Source of the DNA: Pristionchus mayeri
Taxonomy: Eukaryota; Nematoda; Chromadorea; Rhabditida; Neodiplogasteridae
DNA: 64,000 nucleotides
Reading direction: 5' to 3'
Assembly: GCA_036245805.1 (NCBI GenBank)
Contig: BTRK01000005.1
Location: 14,112,984-14,176,983, forward strand
Part shown: positions 1 through 12,920 of the stretch, piece by piece
Numbering within the stretch: the stretch's first letter is position 1
Layout of the letters: each line of letters starts with the position of its first letter
The notes under the pieces: model-generated
Seen by the model: only the letters and a program-made list of their open reading frames with translations
What the model was told of the DNA's origin: nothing
Databases searched by the model: none
Translations under genes and position numbers: made by a program

Positions 1-2
1 TC

Positions 3-104
3 GAATCAATTGAGACGGCTAATTTTCAATGGAAGATCACGAAGATTCCTTTTGATCTGCCTGATACTCGGATCGGGTGGCTGAAGTGGAACAAGAAGGC
101 ATAA
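3..104 (+). CDS. Last exon of F-box-like family gene, copy 1 (cut by window)
   Basis: Reads ESIETANFQ...LPDTRIGWLKWNKKA then TAA at 102-104. The same exon closes three more copies downstream (5028-5152, 9351-9476, 15490-15615), each with the pattern SFxSIxTxN...ITxAPFxLPDxPI followed by a Lys-rich end. The rest of the gene lies left of the window. I do not recognise this C-terminal region as a named domain. The family is placed by its F-box-like exon, which is visible only in the later copies. The 400 bases after the stop resemble the 3' flanks of the other copies and hold no exon I can support. Confidence 0.55.
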   Translation, partial: ESIETANFQWKITKIPFDLPDTRIGWLKWNKKA

Positions 105-842
105 GAAACTGTAGTTTGCTGACATTCCTGTCCATTCGAAGTTGTATCCCACAATTTCTGGTCTGTTCACTTACAATTCTGTTTCTGAGGTTAAGTTGTT
201 TTCTAATCCTGTGGTAAAGCCATATGCCCAACATGTTCCATTTGTGTCAATATTGAAATGTTTTAATACGTTGACTGAATACCGTTCCATTCGCTTTCAT
301 TCGTGATGAAACTCTACACAAGGTTCATTTACTCGTGGACTGTATCGCATTATCACGTGATGATACGTGTTGCGTGTGACCTCTCTCGATTCCTTTGCGA
401 TTTCGTAATCCTGTCAGACGAGACAACGTCATATATAATAATTGATAATATTATATATTATGCTTTTATTCGATACCACCGTGTTCGCAACTAATTGATT
501 ATCAGATGCCCGTCAACGGTGATCGTCCCTCTGGATTCATGTCATCTTCGATGTTGTCTTGTCGCTACTCCCCGTCCGATTCTGAGAAGCCGTGGATCGA
601 GGCCTTCTGTCGAGTGAGTTTTCACTGTTTTAATAAATCTGCCCCCAACATCCGGATGTACCATTCAATTATTTGCACTTACATCTTGTAGTCAATAATA
701 ATTTTAAATTTACACATTGAATGTTATGAAAAAAATTCCTCTATCCTACTTTCACCCATAATCATTTTCTCAATGTCAGGACTTCTCGTCTCAGTGTCGT
801 CGGTTCAATCTCGTGGACACGCAGCTCGCATGCAAAGAGTAA

Positions 843-1053
843 TGCCGTGGAAAAAGTCGAGGAGAAGAGGAATATTTGAATTCCCGCAATTCCATATCTC
901 GGCTCCCAGTAGAGATAGCTACTTGAAAATTGGAATGTGAATGGATTTTCCACCTCATATTCCAAATTTCAAGTAGCTATTTCTACTCGGAACGAGATAT
1001 GGAATTGTGGGAATTCAAGTACTCCCTTTTCTCCTCGACTTTTTCCACGTCAT
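843..1053. repeat. Foldback, about 210 bases
   Basis: The left arm (about 843-930) reappears inverted at about 960-1053; both hold the GAATTCCC...CAATTCCATATCTCG block and the AAAAAGTCGAGGAGAA block. It lies between the second and third exons of F-box-like copy 2. Confidence 0.7.
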
Positions 1054-1460
1054 AAGTCCACATTGATAGGAAGTGAAGTTTTTCCCTTGCTCGCACTGTG
1101 TGAAATGGTGTTCCGTGCTTCTTCTGTATAGGAGAAGACGATTTCAAAAAAATTCCATTTTAAAATTTCATTTTTTCCCTTCGATTATAATTTTCATAGT
1201 TGCGAAAATTTGGGATTGCATGAGAAATCGCAATGATTAATTAATTATACTTAAAAATCATCTCAAAAAGTTCTCAAAAAGTTGTGCCCAAAAATGTACC
1301 GGCAGATCTTTGAATAACTTTTTTCAGCTGGGAATCTCTTCCTTGGCCGGCTTCCAAGCGTATCTACTTCCATCTCAGAACCGACGAGGAATGCAAGGAC
1401 CTGGCGAATCTTGCCAAGGTATGGCACTGTAAAACTAACTACTGTAGTAGGCAGTGAAAC

Positions 1461-1863
1461 GTATATCGGGACTTTCCCAGCTCCGCGCCAGGCTCCACTC
1501 CGTTGATCCAGCCCCCGAAGGAACGGGAGGGGGGTGGAGCCAGAATACCCCAAGAATGGGGTCTGGCATAGGGATGGAGTCTGGCATTTGCCAAAAGGTT
1601 TCCCCCCTCGAGCATGGTAACGCCATGGCTTCATGTGGGGGCAGGAGTTAAAACGGCTATGTGGAGGGCGCGCTCTGGTCACGCCGGGTGAGAGAATGCG
1701 GGGAGAGGCAAGTGCGAGAGGCGCGGGGGAGAGAGAGGGGAGGGGCAGAGCGAGCGCGCGGTCTAGGGAGAGGCTAGGGGGGGGGACGTGGGGCGCGCAA
1801 AAGATAGAGCGGGGGAGGGGAGGGGGAGGAGCCTGGCGCGGAAGTAGGAAAGTGCCCGTATAT
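1461..1863. repeat. Foldback with purine-rich, GC-rich centre
   Basis: Arms 1461-1496 and 1827-1863 are inverted copies (GTATATCGGGACTTTC against GAAAGTGCCCGTATA, and CGCGCCAGGCTCC against GGAGCCTGGCGCG). The centre has a G/A-rich tract at about 1690-1850, unlike the AT-rich surroundings. The right arm ends three bases before the acceptor of the exon at 1867. Confidence 0.65.
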
Positions 1864-3196
1864 CAGGTTTCCCCTCACTTCTACAATGGAGTACACGAGT
1901 TCATGCAGAAGAATCGAGTGGGATTTAAGAATGTGGAGCTGTGGAAGAATGACGTGAGTGTATACATATGCGACAACCGTGAATTGACTTTATAATATAC
2001 ATTTCTATAAGTCGCGTTGTTTTAGGATGGTCTGCACATTCGGATTTACCTTTTTCCTACCAATCTTTCCTTCTATCGTCTCACCACTCTGGATGCGATG
2101 CGGTTCAGGCGTACTGGCTATTCCATCCGCCTCATCTAACTAGAAGTAACTCTGAATGGTGAAGAAGATGCCGTCGTCGAGCAGGTAGATCAGTCTTGCA
2201 ACTTCTAATAATTGTAATTTAAATTTTCATGAAAATTTAAATTGTCCCTTTATTCAGAAACACTATTTTTTCCTCAAAAATTGAAGTGCTATGGCTGTTC
2301 CAATTTGAAAGTGACATTGCGGCAATGAGATTATATATTTTTATAATAAGAACAACGTTTCTCTTTGCGCCGATAAAAAAGCGAAGAATGTATTTTTGAT
2401 TCATTTACAATTCAGACTTCCGACCTACTCTCGTCTAGCATCAATGTTGTTAGAATCTATGGAGGCGATTGCACTCCCACGGATCTATCCTTGTGCGCAC
2501 ATATTCTGCGTAATACCGTCATCGGTTTTCTTGGAATAGGCATTTCGAGTCTGGATGACAATTCTGCGTGAGTTCATAATTTAGCAAGTTTAAGAGCTTC
2601 ATTGATTGATCAAAAAATTCAAATGATATGCTCAGTCCCCATATCATCTCGTTGGCTTCTCACACCAAGGAATTCGAGTTAAGCTGCGGCGTAACACAGC
2701 TCGTCGATCCGGGTGGGCCTCCATTAATTTATTTCATTATAGATCCACCCAGACCACGGGGGTTAAGAAATAGGTGAGAAATCCCTCACCACGTGCACAC
2801 AGCACGGGCGGTAGCCTCACGCATTGGTCGCTGATAACCTCAGGACAGACTGAAAGCAGAATTGGCGCGGGGGTGGCAAACCCGCCTTGCATGGATGCCT
2901 CAACTTACGTTATTATAAAACAATTTCTTCTGTCACAATATTTTTTTTCTTTATTTCCTATCTTATTAGATAATAAAAACATAGATATTTCAGTATCAAT
3001 AAAATTTTGTTACTCTAACATCAATAAATGTTCTTCAGAAACCTTCATCATTTTGATGGATTCTACCGTCTCCTCTTCTCACTCCATTAGACATTCATCC
3101 TATGATAAGAATCCTTTTTTCGCACTCCCCCACTCATTCTGGGAGACATTTCTCAACGAGGTTTCTTTTTTCTTGTATTTATGTTTCCGCCACTTA

Positions 3197-4645
3197 CAGT
3201 ACCGGACAAAAGTTTCGCAACAAAATTGTCATTGTCATAACTTCGTTCAAAATTGAACTTGAGACTTATGGTTGGCAGCATTCGATAGGTAAATATCAGG
3301 AGAAAATAGTCATATGGTATATGGTCTGAAACACATTTATCGCGGGTTTCTGAATTTAATTTTCTGCATCACAATTTTCATGTATTTTTTAAAACTGAGC
3401 CGAAAGTCGGTGTTATATCGCACGAACTGTGATGAAAGTATCACCATTGATGTTTACAATTCACTATCCGGCTTGCGCGTAGCACATCGGAAAGAGCTAA
3501 TATATCGATATTCCGAGACTTCCGAGATGTGTTTGAACGGCTATATCTTCGCTCCCAGTTGAGCGATAGGGCCCCTATTTCGCAGCTACTATACACTAGT
3601 AATGTAGAAACATTTTACCAAGTTTGATAGTGATCAGACAAGAAATTACAAAAATCAAAAAATTTTGGACATACATTTTCATACACGTGGAAACAACCTT
3701 TAACGCTATCGAGAAAATCCGATTTCTTCCAGCTTTGCGCAGAATCTATTAGTGAACAAGTGTGCGAAATTGCAAAGTGAGACGATTTGTCCAGAACATT
3801 TTACAGCCCAATAACCACAGAGAGTCAGTTAGTCATGAGCCTAAAAACACGGTACAATGCAAAATTGAATCTTATTCAAATCACATAAAACAAACCTATC
3901 GGCTTTGCAAGTTCTAGATATGCACATTTCTCATTGCATTGGAGCCAATTTTAAAGAAACTCTCCCGATATACTAGGTCGACTTTTGCTACGGAACATTT
4001 CTGACGACTTTGGCCGTTATGACTCTCTGTGGTTTAGTGGGATGTAAAATGTGCTCGAGAAATCTTACCACTTTGCAATTTCGCACACTTGTTCATTAAT
4101 AGATTCTGCGCAAAGCTGGAAGAAATCGGATTTTCTCGATAGCGTTAAAGGTTGTTTCCACGTGTATGAAAATGTATGTCCAAAATTTTTTGATTTTTGT
4201 AATTTCTTGTCTGATCACTATCAAACTTGGTAAAATGTTTCTACATTACTAGTGTAAAGTAGCTGCGAAATAGGGGCCCTATCGCTCAACTGGGAGCGAA
4301 GATATAGCCGTTCAAACACATCTCGGCGGAATATCGATATATTAGCTCTTTCCGATGTGCAACGAGCAAGCCAGATAGTGGATTGTAAACACCAATGGTT
4401 ATACTTTCATCACAGTTCGTGCGATATAACATCGACTTTCGGCTGAGTTTCAAAAAATACATGAAATTTGTGATGCAGAAAATTAAATTCAGAATCCCGC
4501 GACAAATGTGTTTCAGACCAAATACCATATGACTATTTTCTCCTGATATTTACCTCTCGAATGCTTCCAACCATACGTCGCTAGCTCAATTTTGAACGAA
4601 GTTATGACAATGAAAAATTTGTTGCGAAACTTTTGTCTGGTACTG
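3197..4645. mobile_element. Long-arm foldback with Tc1-type ends
   Basis: Ends are CAGTACCGGACAAAAGTTTC and its inverse, flanked by TA on both sides (3195-3196, 4646-4647), as for Tc1/mariner insertions. Each arm is about 700 bases and the element is almost entirely palindromic. No transposase is encoded, so it would need one in trans. It occupies the last intron of F-box-like copy 2. Confidence 0.75.
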
Positions 4646-5911
4646 TATCTCAATTTTTTTGTATTATTTTCTATTTAACGCACAATATGAATGCGTAAAT
4701 TTAAAAAAAAACATCATTTCTGTGCTAGTAAGCAAACAATTAAAGTAAATTATGATTTGTTGTGGTGGTCAATGTAGAGTTCGCCGCTGCTTCCGGTGGA
4801 CTGACTTGAGCGATGGTGATATCGAAGAAATCGAGAGAGATAGGATAAAATATCGAAATATTAGAGGAGATACGACACAGGAACAGTACAGGAAATTCAT
4901 TCTCATTTTTCATTACATATCGATTTTTTTTTCTTCATTTTCGTCATTCTTCATTACATATCGAGATATTTTAGGGAGTGAATTTTTAGGTGGAATTTAA
5001 GAGCGAATGGGTGCGATACATTTCAGAAACTCGCGAACGGCTCGTTCGAATCGATCGTGACGGGAAACATGAGAGAGGAGAAGATAACCGAGGCACCTTT
5101 CGTCCTTCCTGACACTCCCATCGGAGTACTGAATTGGCGGAAGATGGTCTGAGAATCCAAGCTGATCTATAATCCCTTTTCTATGCGAAGTTGTTTCCAA
5201 ATATCACCGATCTAACCTATTGTGTTCTTGTGTTTATTCTGATTCGAGAGGATATATCAGGAAAGTCTCTTTTGTCCTTCATGATAGTTTCCTGAAGCGT
5301 TCTTCCTTTTCTATTTGAAGCTGAATAGAAAAGAAATATCTAAATACTCCCACTCACGCATTTGTAATCATTTTCAGTCATTTCATCTTTTGATAAAGAT
5401 TTGAAGCGAATATTTGTTTTGGTCAAATTCGTGAAATGTTTACATTCGTTCCTTAAATAACTTGAAATCGAAGTATACGATTTTCAAAAGAACGTGTTTT
5501 TTATTCCTATTGAAGGTTGTGAGCACTCCTCTCTCTTCTAATCAGATGCCAACAATAATCGTCCTGCTCCCTTCACCTCATCCCTCCCTCGGGCATCTGA
5601 TGCTGATTCCGAATGGATGGATTCCTTCTGTCGAGTAAGTGTTCCCTCTATTATTCCATCTCTCTTTCCCCTTTCTCCTTCTCTAATCCAATCAATTCTT
5701 CCCAGGCATTCTCATCTCAGTGTCGTCATCTCGATCTGGACTCGCCTAAGAAGTGCAGTATTTCTTTTTTTAAATTTATATGAATACATGCATGTCTCAT
5801 CGGTGGCCCATATGTGTTCAGAAACTTTTCCTAGAGTAGAAAACATTATGTGCTGCAAAGAATGTTTCCGCTCCGACTTTAACACAGTTGCTACAATCTA
5901 CAATCAGAGAA

Positions 5912-5937
5912 TTAGCCCCGGCGCGAAGCGCCGGGGC
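5912..5937 (-). repeat. GC-rich hairpin with GAA loop, possible Helitron end
   Basis: A perfect 10-base stem (5915-5924 with 5928-5937) closes a GAA loop. On the minus strand the stem runs straight into CTAA followed by T, which resembles the hairpin plus CTRR that ends Helitrons. No Rep/helicase gene or matching 5' end was found, so this is only a candidate. Confidence 0.35.
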
Positions 5938-6956
5938 AATTTTGGCCGGGAAACGAGAAATTCCCCCAGTCGGAAAGGTTCCTGAGAGGGTAGGGTATCG
6001 ACATCCCTTCAAACTTAAATCCAAGTATCCAGCTTTTGGGGATCTTAATCGGGAACCGAGGGGATGCTAAATCCGAAATTTCAAGTCTCTATCACAACCG
6101 GAAGTGCCTCAGGCTGACTCCGATTTTTGTCGGTTTCGCGGTGTCAAGGATTTTGCGATGTTGGTCGCGAGCATCATAGAGAGACGTGCTATAGCTCATT
6201 CGATAGAGCGTACACGGTTGCCCGCCTAGAGACTTTTCAGAATTGTGAAATTCCCCCTGCAAAGGTGCGAAAAGTGGCTTCAAAGTTCGAAATTTTGACC
6301 CCTTTGGCGGTGCGGCCACATTTTCGGCTATCCAAGCTCTCAATGGAAAATCCAAGTTCCTACCGGCCTACAGTAGATTAATATTGACACGGCGAATCCA
6401 ATGAGCCTAATTTCAAAACGATTGGTTTCCACCTGTAGGTGCTGACGCCTTTCAAACATTTTCCCGCGCGAATTTATCCCTCTTCCTTCCCCTCCTCTCA
6501 CCCTCCCCCGCGCCTCCCTTTCTCGGCCAGGTCAAAGGTCGTAAACGCGGCGAGTCGTCTCAAGTTGTCAACACTCTGCTTACTATGAAAAACAATGTTG
6601 AAGTTAATGTAAAACTAGTATCATTTAAGGAATCAGCGGGTGAAATTACCCCTGGTGGAATCATTGGTTGGGGTCGAGCAGGCACTTTCATTGTTGTACC
6701 CTCTGGGTGAGGAGGGTGAGGAGGAGGGAGTTGAAAGCTTCCGACTTGAGCTATATGGGTATTACGATGTTGGTCGGCGACTTTCAATCAGAGAAGGATA
6801 CTTTCGTTCTTAAGCCAGTCGATTTACGCTCCCTCACTCACTCACCTGTCAAGTACCAGGAAAACGGACAACGGTCTTGAAGACTGCGCGGTCTAGTTGG
6901 ATATGGCGGGGGAAATTTAAAAAATAAATCGCTCCGCGTCAATAAAAGTCCCGAGA

Positions 6957-7348
6957 TCCACCTTCCGTGGGAAGGTGGCGTATCCTGGCTTTGCAAGCAA
7001 AGTCAACAGCTAAGTGAATTTTGGCAAATTCTCAAATCAATAAAAGGAGTGAGATCTTACTGTTCAAAACAATCAGTTCAATAAAAGTCCCGGTATCAAA
7101 AGCCAAAATTCGCTCTATATTTTCATGCTTAAATATTTTAAAATTCGTACCTTAATTGTTCAGATTTCCGAAACCACAGACAATATAGAGCGAATTTTGG
7201 CTTTTGATCCCGGGACTTTTATTGAACTGATTGTTTTGAACAGTAAGATCGCACTCCTTTTATTGATTTGAGAATTTGCCAAAATTCACTTAGCTGTTGA
7301 CTTTGCTTGCAAAGCCAGGATACGCCACCTTCCCACGGAAGGTGGATT
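6957..7348. repeat. Foldback, about 390 bases
   Basis: Arms of about 160-170 bases: CCACCTTCCGTGGGAAGGTGG and a CAATAAAAGTCCCG block on the left return inverted on the right. The outer tips are themselves a small hairpin. The right end touches the acceptor of the F-box exon of copy 3. Confidence 0.75.
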
Positions 7349-8380
7349 TACTTTCAGCTGGGATTCGCTTCCTTGGCCAGCTTTGAACCGTATCTTCTTC
7401 CATCTTCGAACAAACTAGGACTGTGCCGATCTGGCGAATCTCGCCCAGGTACGGTATATACAAACTGAATACTGCAGTTGTTACAGTACAGTCACTGAAT
7501 GTCCATAATTTATTTTATTGAAATCGGAACATATCACTCTGAATTTACACTGATTTCCCTTCATTGCAGGTTTCAAATCACTTCCGTGGCGATGTGAAGG
7601 AGTTCATGAAGATATCAAACAATCGACCAGGATTCGCAACAATTCATATCGAGAAGAATCGTGTAATTTTTATTTTAAGAAGGCTATCAGTAGTGAAGGA
7701 AATGAGAGATATCATTAAAAAGGAAGGGCACTAAGAAGACTTGCAAAAAATAACTAAAACTAACTGTTTTCATACTAAAAAGCTAAATAAACTAAATAAT
7801 ATCAGTTGTACGCGGTTCCACTATTTGAAAGTATAGAATACGAATAATCACTTATTTTGAGGATCGACTGATCTTGAAAGTGTTGCTCTATCCGTCTAAT
7901 CTTCCCTTCTACGATATGAATACTTTGAATTTCGGACGATTCTCTCGATGGGGCAACTCTCTCGAGCCCAGAATGAGCGTGAATCTGAACGGCCACGAGG
8001 ATCCCATACTCAAGCTGGTTAGAGTTTTAATTTCAATTTACATCTTAGAGGACCGCATTTGCAGTAATTATCATGATTCTCATCGGGTAGATAAATATAT
8101 GAGTAGGGTAGTCAGTGGTCACCTTTTCAGTTTATTCGTTTTCTCTCCCGATTCTCGTCTTTCATCAACTTTGTGCGTGTCGATGGATGGACACTCACTC
8201 CTGCTGATTTGTTGTTGTGTTCACAGCTGATGAACAATTTGACCATCGGCAGAATGGAAATCAATACTGGTATTCTGAATGACGTAACCACGTGAGTCAA
8301 ATAAAAGAAGCAATTTCGATCCCGATTTTTTAAAAGTCGAACAATATCGCACAGGATCTGGTACAGCGTTTTTACGAAAA

Positions 8381-8970
8381 CTTGCGAAAAGGGGGTTCTC
8401 GAAGGTGCTTAACTCCATTTTGCGTAATCGGCACCATCTACATTTGTTATCATAACTCGAGAACCGGCTATATAATCTTCTTGAAACGTTCACAGAGGCT
8501 GAATTAGTTGGCTATAAGTCGATAACAAATTTACATATTTTAAGATATTATAAAAGCATCACAAATTCAGTTCGCGAATATAACTCAAAATAATTCAATC
8601 GAACGAATTACATAGGCAAGATCGTCTCATTCTGACGATCATTTTTCGAATATATAGTATGATATTTTACCTCCGCTCCTTAAAGTTGCATAATCTGTAT
8701 GACTCATCTTTTGGCATCTGAGCCCCGCACCTTTCCGCGAAGTGTGATAAAAGGGACGAGATTCACTTTTGCCGTTTTTTTCTATTTTTATCTTGGACTT
8801 TTGCAAAATCGCAGATTGTTAAAACGGTTCTCGCGATATGATAAGAAATGTAAGAAATGTTGATGGTGCCTACGTGCAGCCTGACTCAACCGAACGAGAT
8901 GACGCAAAATGAAGTTGGCCACTGTGCTCAGCATCCTCGAGAACCCCTGTTGACAAGTTTTAGTGTGGAC
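8381..8970. repeat. Diverged inverted repeat
   Basis: Segments around 8381-8470 and 8820-8970 match in opposite orientation (GGGTTCTCGA, CATTTTGCGT, GGCACCATC, GAGAACCG). It lies in an intron of F-box-like copy 3. No coding sequence is seen in it. Confidence 0.5.
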
Positions 8971-10054
8971 GATGTGCCACATTTTGTTCTACTCTTAGAG
9001 AATCGAGCTCTTAGATGTATTTGCATGCTCAGCTCATTCATTCTCTCGTTCACTGCTCACACCAAGAATATCGTGATTGATTGCGATGATACGCTGCTTT
9101 CCAATCCGGGAGAATCTCCTTATATTTCATTTTTTTAAAGAAACCTATTAATTCTACTCCATATTTTCATTGCACGCTCTTCAGCCGCCTTCATTACTCA
9201 GCTGGCCTCAGATTTCTCCTCTTCTTTCTTAAGTGATCGCTCTATCTCCTCATCCTCCTTCTTCGGACTCCCCAACTCATTCTGGAAGAAATATTTCAAC
9301 GAGGTTGACATTTTCATTGTGTAGCCCGAATAAGAAAATGTTATTAACAGAAACTAGCGGACAGATCATTCAAATCCATCGAGACGTCAAACATTCGAGG
9401 AGAGAAGATCACGAAGGCACCCTTCGTTCTGCCGGATATCCCCATCATATGCCTGAAGTGGGATAAGAAGAAGTGAGATCCCATAGTAAACCTATCATCC
9501 ATTCTCCATTTCAAGTTGTTTCCCAATATCTCAGATCTATTGATACTCCTCTCTCTAGCATTTACCACTTTTTTCAGTTAATTTGTGGTCTTACGATAAA
9601 GATTTGAAAGCAACAAGTTATTGTTGTTGATTCTTTAGATTAACGTTCTAATGCGTTGTTCTAATATCTTCCTTCAAATCTCTTTTTTTAAATAACAGTA
9701 AGTGATTCCCTACAGCAGATGGAGCAGTTACAACAGCCCGGCACTAACATTGATGAGGTAAATAGGGATATTGTATTGTGCACTGGAAACGGCACTAGAA
9801 ATTGATGAAGATTAGGTCTCCTTTTAACTGACATGCACTTTTTTCGATTATTTTTCCGTTCTTTTTTTTTGCGCCATTGAAATCATAATATTAATTGCGT
9901 CATTCAGCAAATTACAATATTTGTTTTCAGTCTGCCTCTCGAAAGCGCAACCTCAACACCGAAGCAACGATGATTTCATCGACTGACAGTCCATCCGTAG
10001 GAATCAAGGTGATGTGTGTTGGCTTCCACGGAAGAAAGTTATTACTGTGAGCAA

Positions 10055-12425
10055 ATAATTCGTAGTCAGTGGTGTGGTGTCGAGTGCCGAGAAAAATTCA
10101 CAAATCTGTGTGTTGTGTCCTTGTCCCTTGTTGGTGTCCACGTAGACGGGAGAGGACGGATAAACGAACCGTTTATCCACGAATAAATAATTAGAAGAAA
10201 TAAATACAAAAGAGCCGTCAACCAGCTAGGGTGAGCGAGCGAGAGAGAACTGACAACTTAGGGCGAGGCAACAATTGCATAAATATAAGCTGAGTATATT
10301 TGCTGCGCGTCAACCCCATTTGAATCGCTATTTATGGGAATACAGCCTTAACTACGGTAAGCGCGTTTTGCGGGCGCACGGAGTGCGCTGGGTCACTTAC
10401 ATGAAATCTGTGATAGGAGTTATTACTAAAAGGTTATTACAAATTCCTAAAAAACACTGTGCGATTTGGACAACACAAGCGTAACGATTTATTCGGGCCC
10501 AAACCGGTGGGGTATTAAAGTTAGCTCCAATGGTACTCATCTATGTTTCTCAATGAGCAAATGGGAAAAAAACTACAACTTCGAAGTTACTTAGAATTCT
10601 AAAGAAAAAAATTGATGAAGAAAAAGATAGGCTGCTTGAACGAATCATTGATAATCCTGACTGAATACTTTTGCGAGAAGAGGGCTTTCCACTCTGGTTT
10701 CTCTTCACATCATGCGAAGTTACTGTAATGATTACTGATTCGTACGCGACGCATTGCTCAATGACACGGAATTTCGGAATTACACAAACGTGAATGATTA
10801 CGACAACGACAATTATACAACGTGAACAATGAAAATATCACAAAATATAAAACAACGAAATTAAAGTGTTGAATCTAATTAGATTCATTCAAAAGTCATA
10901 AAATTCCTAATTAGATTCAAACAGAGTTATCAGAGGGGTGTAGTTTGTAGTTTTAGCGTCAATTATCGCCATTTTGCGCTTATTTATTTATTTCCGTTTT
11001 AATTTCATGTCGAGCAATTTCAAATCGATTTTTTATTGTTATATGAGACCGTTCGCGATAGATTCAATAAATCACCATTGTGATTTGGCACAGCTCAAAT
11101 GAAATTGCTGCAAACTTGCTCCTAGGGGTAGTTTTCGATTCTGAACAACATAGCGTCTTCCGTTTTTTTCGATATTCCGCCTCTGGGTTTCGATATGGTA
11201 CCGGGACTGCTGGTACCAAGATTGGTTTATTTGTCATTTTCAAAATAAAGGTACAGTCACGAAAATTGGACTATACGGGCAGTTGTTCGAGGCGAATTCA
11301 ACTATCTAATTCCTTTTGGATGAAACTCAAAAGCATGGGTGAAAAATCGATTTTTTGAACCAGAAGAGTGCAAGGGTCGAGATGTAGATCATTCGATTCG
11401 CCATTAAATTCTGATATTTTCTTGTGTTAGGCGTTTTCCAGTATAAGCGGGGGAAGTCGATTTTAGGGTAAAAAAATGCATAAAAACAATGAAAATATGA
11501 AAATTTTCATGTAAAAATATTAGAATGGCCTACGAATACGTTCTATATGGGATTTCACATTATTTCCATAAGAAAGTCTACCATCCGATTACCTCGGGTT
11601 CGAGTCCCCTCCGTGACGTCATCTTTTGCCAAATTTTTTTTTGTTGTTTATGATATTTTTGATTCAATTTCTATTGTTTGGCTATTTATTCTCAAAAATA
11701 CCCTACAAGTGCCATATTAAACATAATATATGGGTTTTTATGAATTTATTTACCGTGAAATCGTGTGCAACATCTTTTCCCCCGCTTGTACTGAAAAACG
11801 CCTGACAGATAAAATTATCAGCATTTCATGACGAATCGAATGATCTACATCTCAACCCTTGCACTCTTCTGGTTCAAAAAATCGATTTTTCACCCGTGCT
11901 TTTGAGTTTAATCCAAAACGAATTAGATAGTTCAATTGGACTCGAAAAACTGCCCATATAATCCAATTTTCGTGACTGTACCTTTATTTTGAAGCTTTCT
12001 CTGAGAAAAAAATTCCAAATTTGGTACCAAGAGACCAGGTGCCATACCGGAACCAAGAGGCCGAATTTCGAAAAACTGACGACGCTATGTTGTTCAGAGT
12101 CGAAAACTGTCTCTAGGATCTAATTTGCATAAATTTCATTTTTTGAGCTGTGCGGAAAGCTTATTGAATCTATCGCGCACGGCCTCATATAACGTTACAC
12201 AGCGATAAACTATTATAAATATGACTTAAACACGGCCAAATGATAGTTGGAAGCATTCGGCATGATAATGAAAAGGAAATATATTAATAAAAGCCAAAGG
12301 GCGAAAATAATATGCGACAACTACAAACTACAGCCTGAATACTAAGTTCCGCTTGTGCTGTCCCAATCGTACAGATTTGTGAATTTCCCTCGCACTTTAC
12401 ACCACACCACGGACTATGAATTTTC
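10055..12425. repeat. Large foldback, 2.4 kb, with pol III B-box at the centre
   Basis: Outer arms pair a GTGGTGTGGTGT...AATTCACAAATCTG block near 10070-10110 with its inverse near 12365-12415. Inner arms pair 11085-11400 with 11860-12160 and 11430-11480 with 11765-11810. The left arm is longer by several hundred bases, so something was inserted or lost. The centre holds GGGTTCGAGTCCCC (11596-11609), a perfect RNA polymerase III B-box. It fills an intron of F-box-like copy 4. Confidence 0.7.
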
Positions 12426-12920
12426 CTTTCCCACAGTATTATAGCAGAATTTATAAGCTCTTCTTAAACCGTATTAGTTATTTATTTCGAGTGTATTAAA
12501 TATTAATTTCAGCAGAATAAGCCAGACATTCTCCCCCTCGATAATTCCATGCAGCAGATGGAGCAGCCCCCGCTGCCTGGTACTCCAGCTTATGAGGTGA
12601 GCAAATATATATTACTATTGCTCATATGATGACTTTTTTCAACACTAGAACAGTCCACCACTGGAATATGGATTATGCATATTAACGTTTTCTCTCCCTT
12701 TCAGACCACTGATGGAAATTTCCTCGTTGACGTCCAGACGAGCAATGAGGATAACGCCTTCGAGAATGACAGAACTACTGTCCTCAATGAGCCGCCGAGG
12801 TACACTTCATTCCTCCCATTATCGCAACCTGTATCATCGTCAATATATATCTTCATTAATTTCAAAAGGGGGCGAAAATTACGTTCCATCACAGACTTGA
12901 AAAGCAAAAAGCTAAAGTAT

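Larger units (their letters stand above)
506..5152 (+). pseudogene. F-box-like family, copy 2, with internal stop
   Basis: Exons inferred by comparison with the sister copies: about 506-613 (...SDSEKPWIEAFCR), 777-841 (DFSSQCRRFN...), 1328-1418, 1867-1953, 2026-2184, 2416-2567, 2636-2712, 3039-3160 and 5028-5152. The 1328-1953 pair reads ESLPWPASKRIYFHL...DLANLAKVSPHF, which fits the F-box pattern LP-I-L-D-L-VS. In a cell such a protein would bind SKP1 and recruit substrates to a cullin ligase; that role is inferred from the family. The exon at 2026 has an in-frame TAA at 2137-2139 where the sister copies continue (SID/SLE then a conserved VxLNG). The early exon is also frame-shifted relative to copy 3. 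Foldback insertions sit in three introns. Most likely a young pseudogene; a truncated protein is possible. Confidence 0.5.
5545..9476 (+). pseudogene. F-box-like family, copy 3, with internal stop and lost donor
   Basis: Exons by homology: about 5545-5634 (...SDADSEWMDSFCR), 5706-5757 (AFSSQCRHLDLD...), 7358-7448 (F-box-like, DSLPWPALNRIFFHLRTN), 7570-7660, 7862-8017 (LYPSNLPFYDMNTLNFGRF), 8131-8291, 9033-9107, 9185-9303 (FFGLPNSFWKKYFNE) and 9351-9476 (stop TGA 9474-9476). Two lesions are visible. A TAG at 7416-7418 sits in the middle of the F-box-like exon. The donor after 9107 reads CCGGGAGAAT, where copies 2 and 4 have CCGGGTGGG or CCTGGTTTG. The large gap between the second and third exons is filled by repeats, and a 390-base foldback ends directly at the acceptor of the F-box exon. 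Decayed copy; function of the intact family is inferred only. Confidence 0.5.

Noticed and set aside
1263..1995. Open frames of 120-139 residues on both strands
   Set aside because: Overlap the F-box exons and the GC-rich foldback; composition-driven and not shared with the sister copies.
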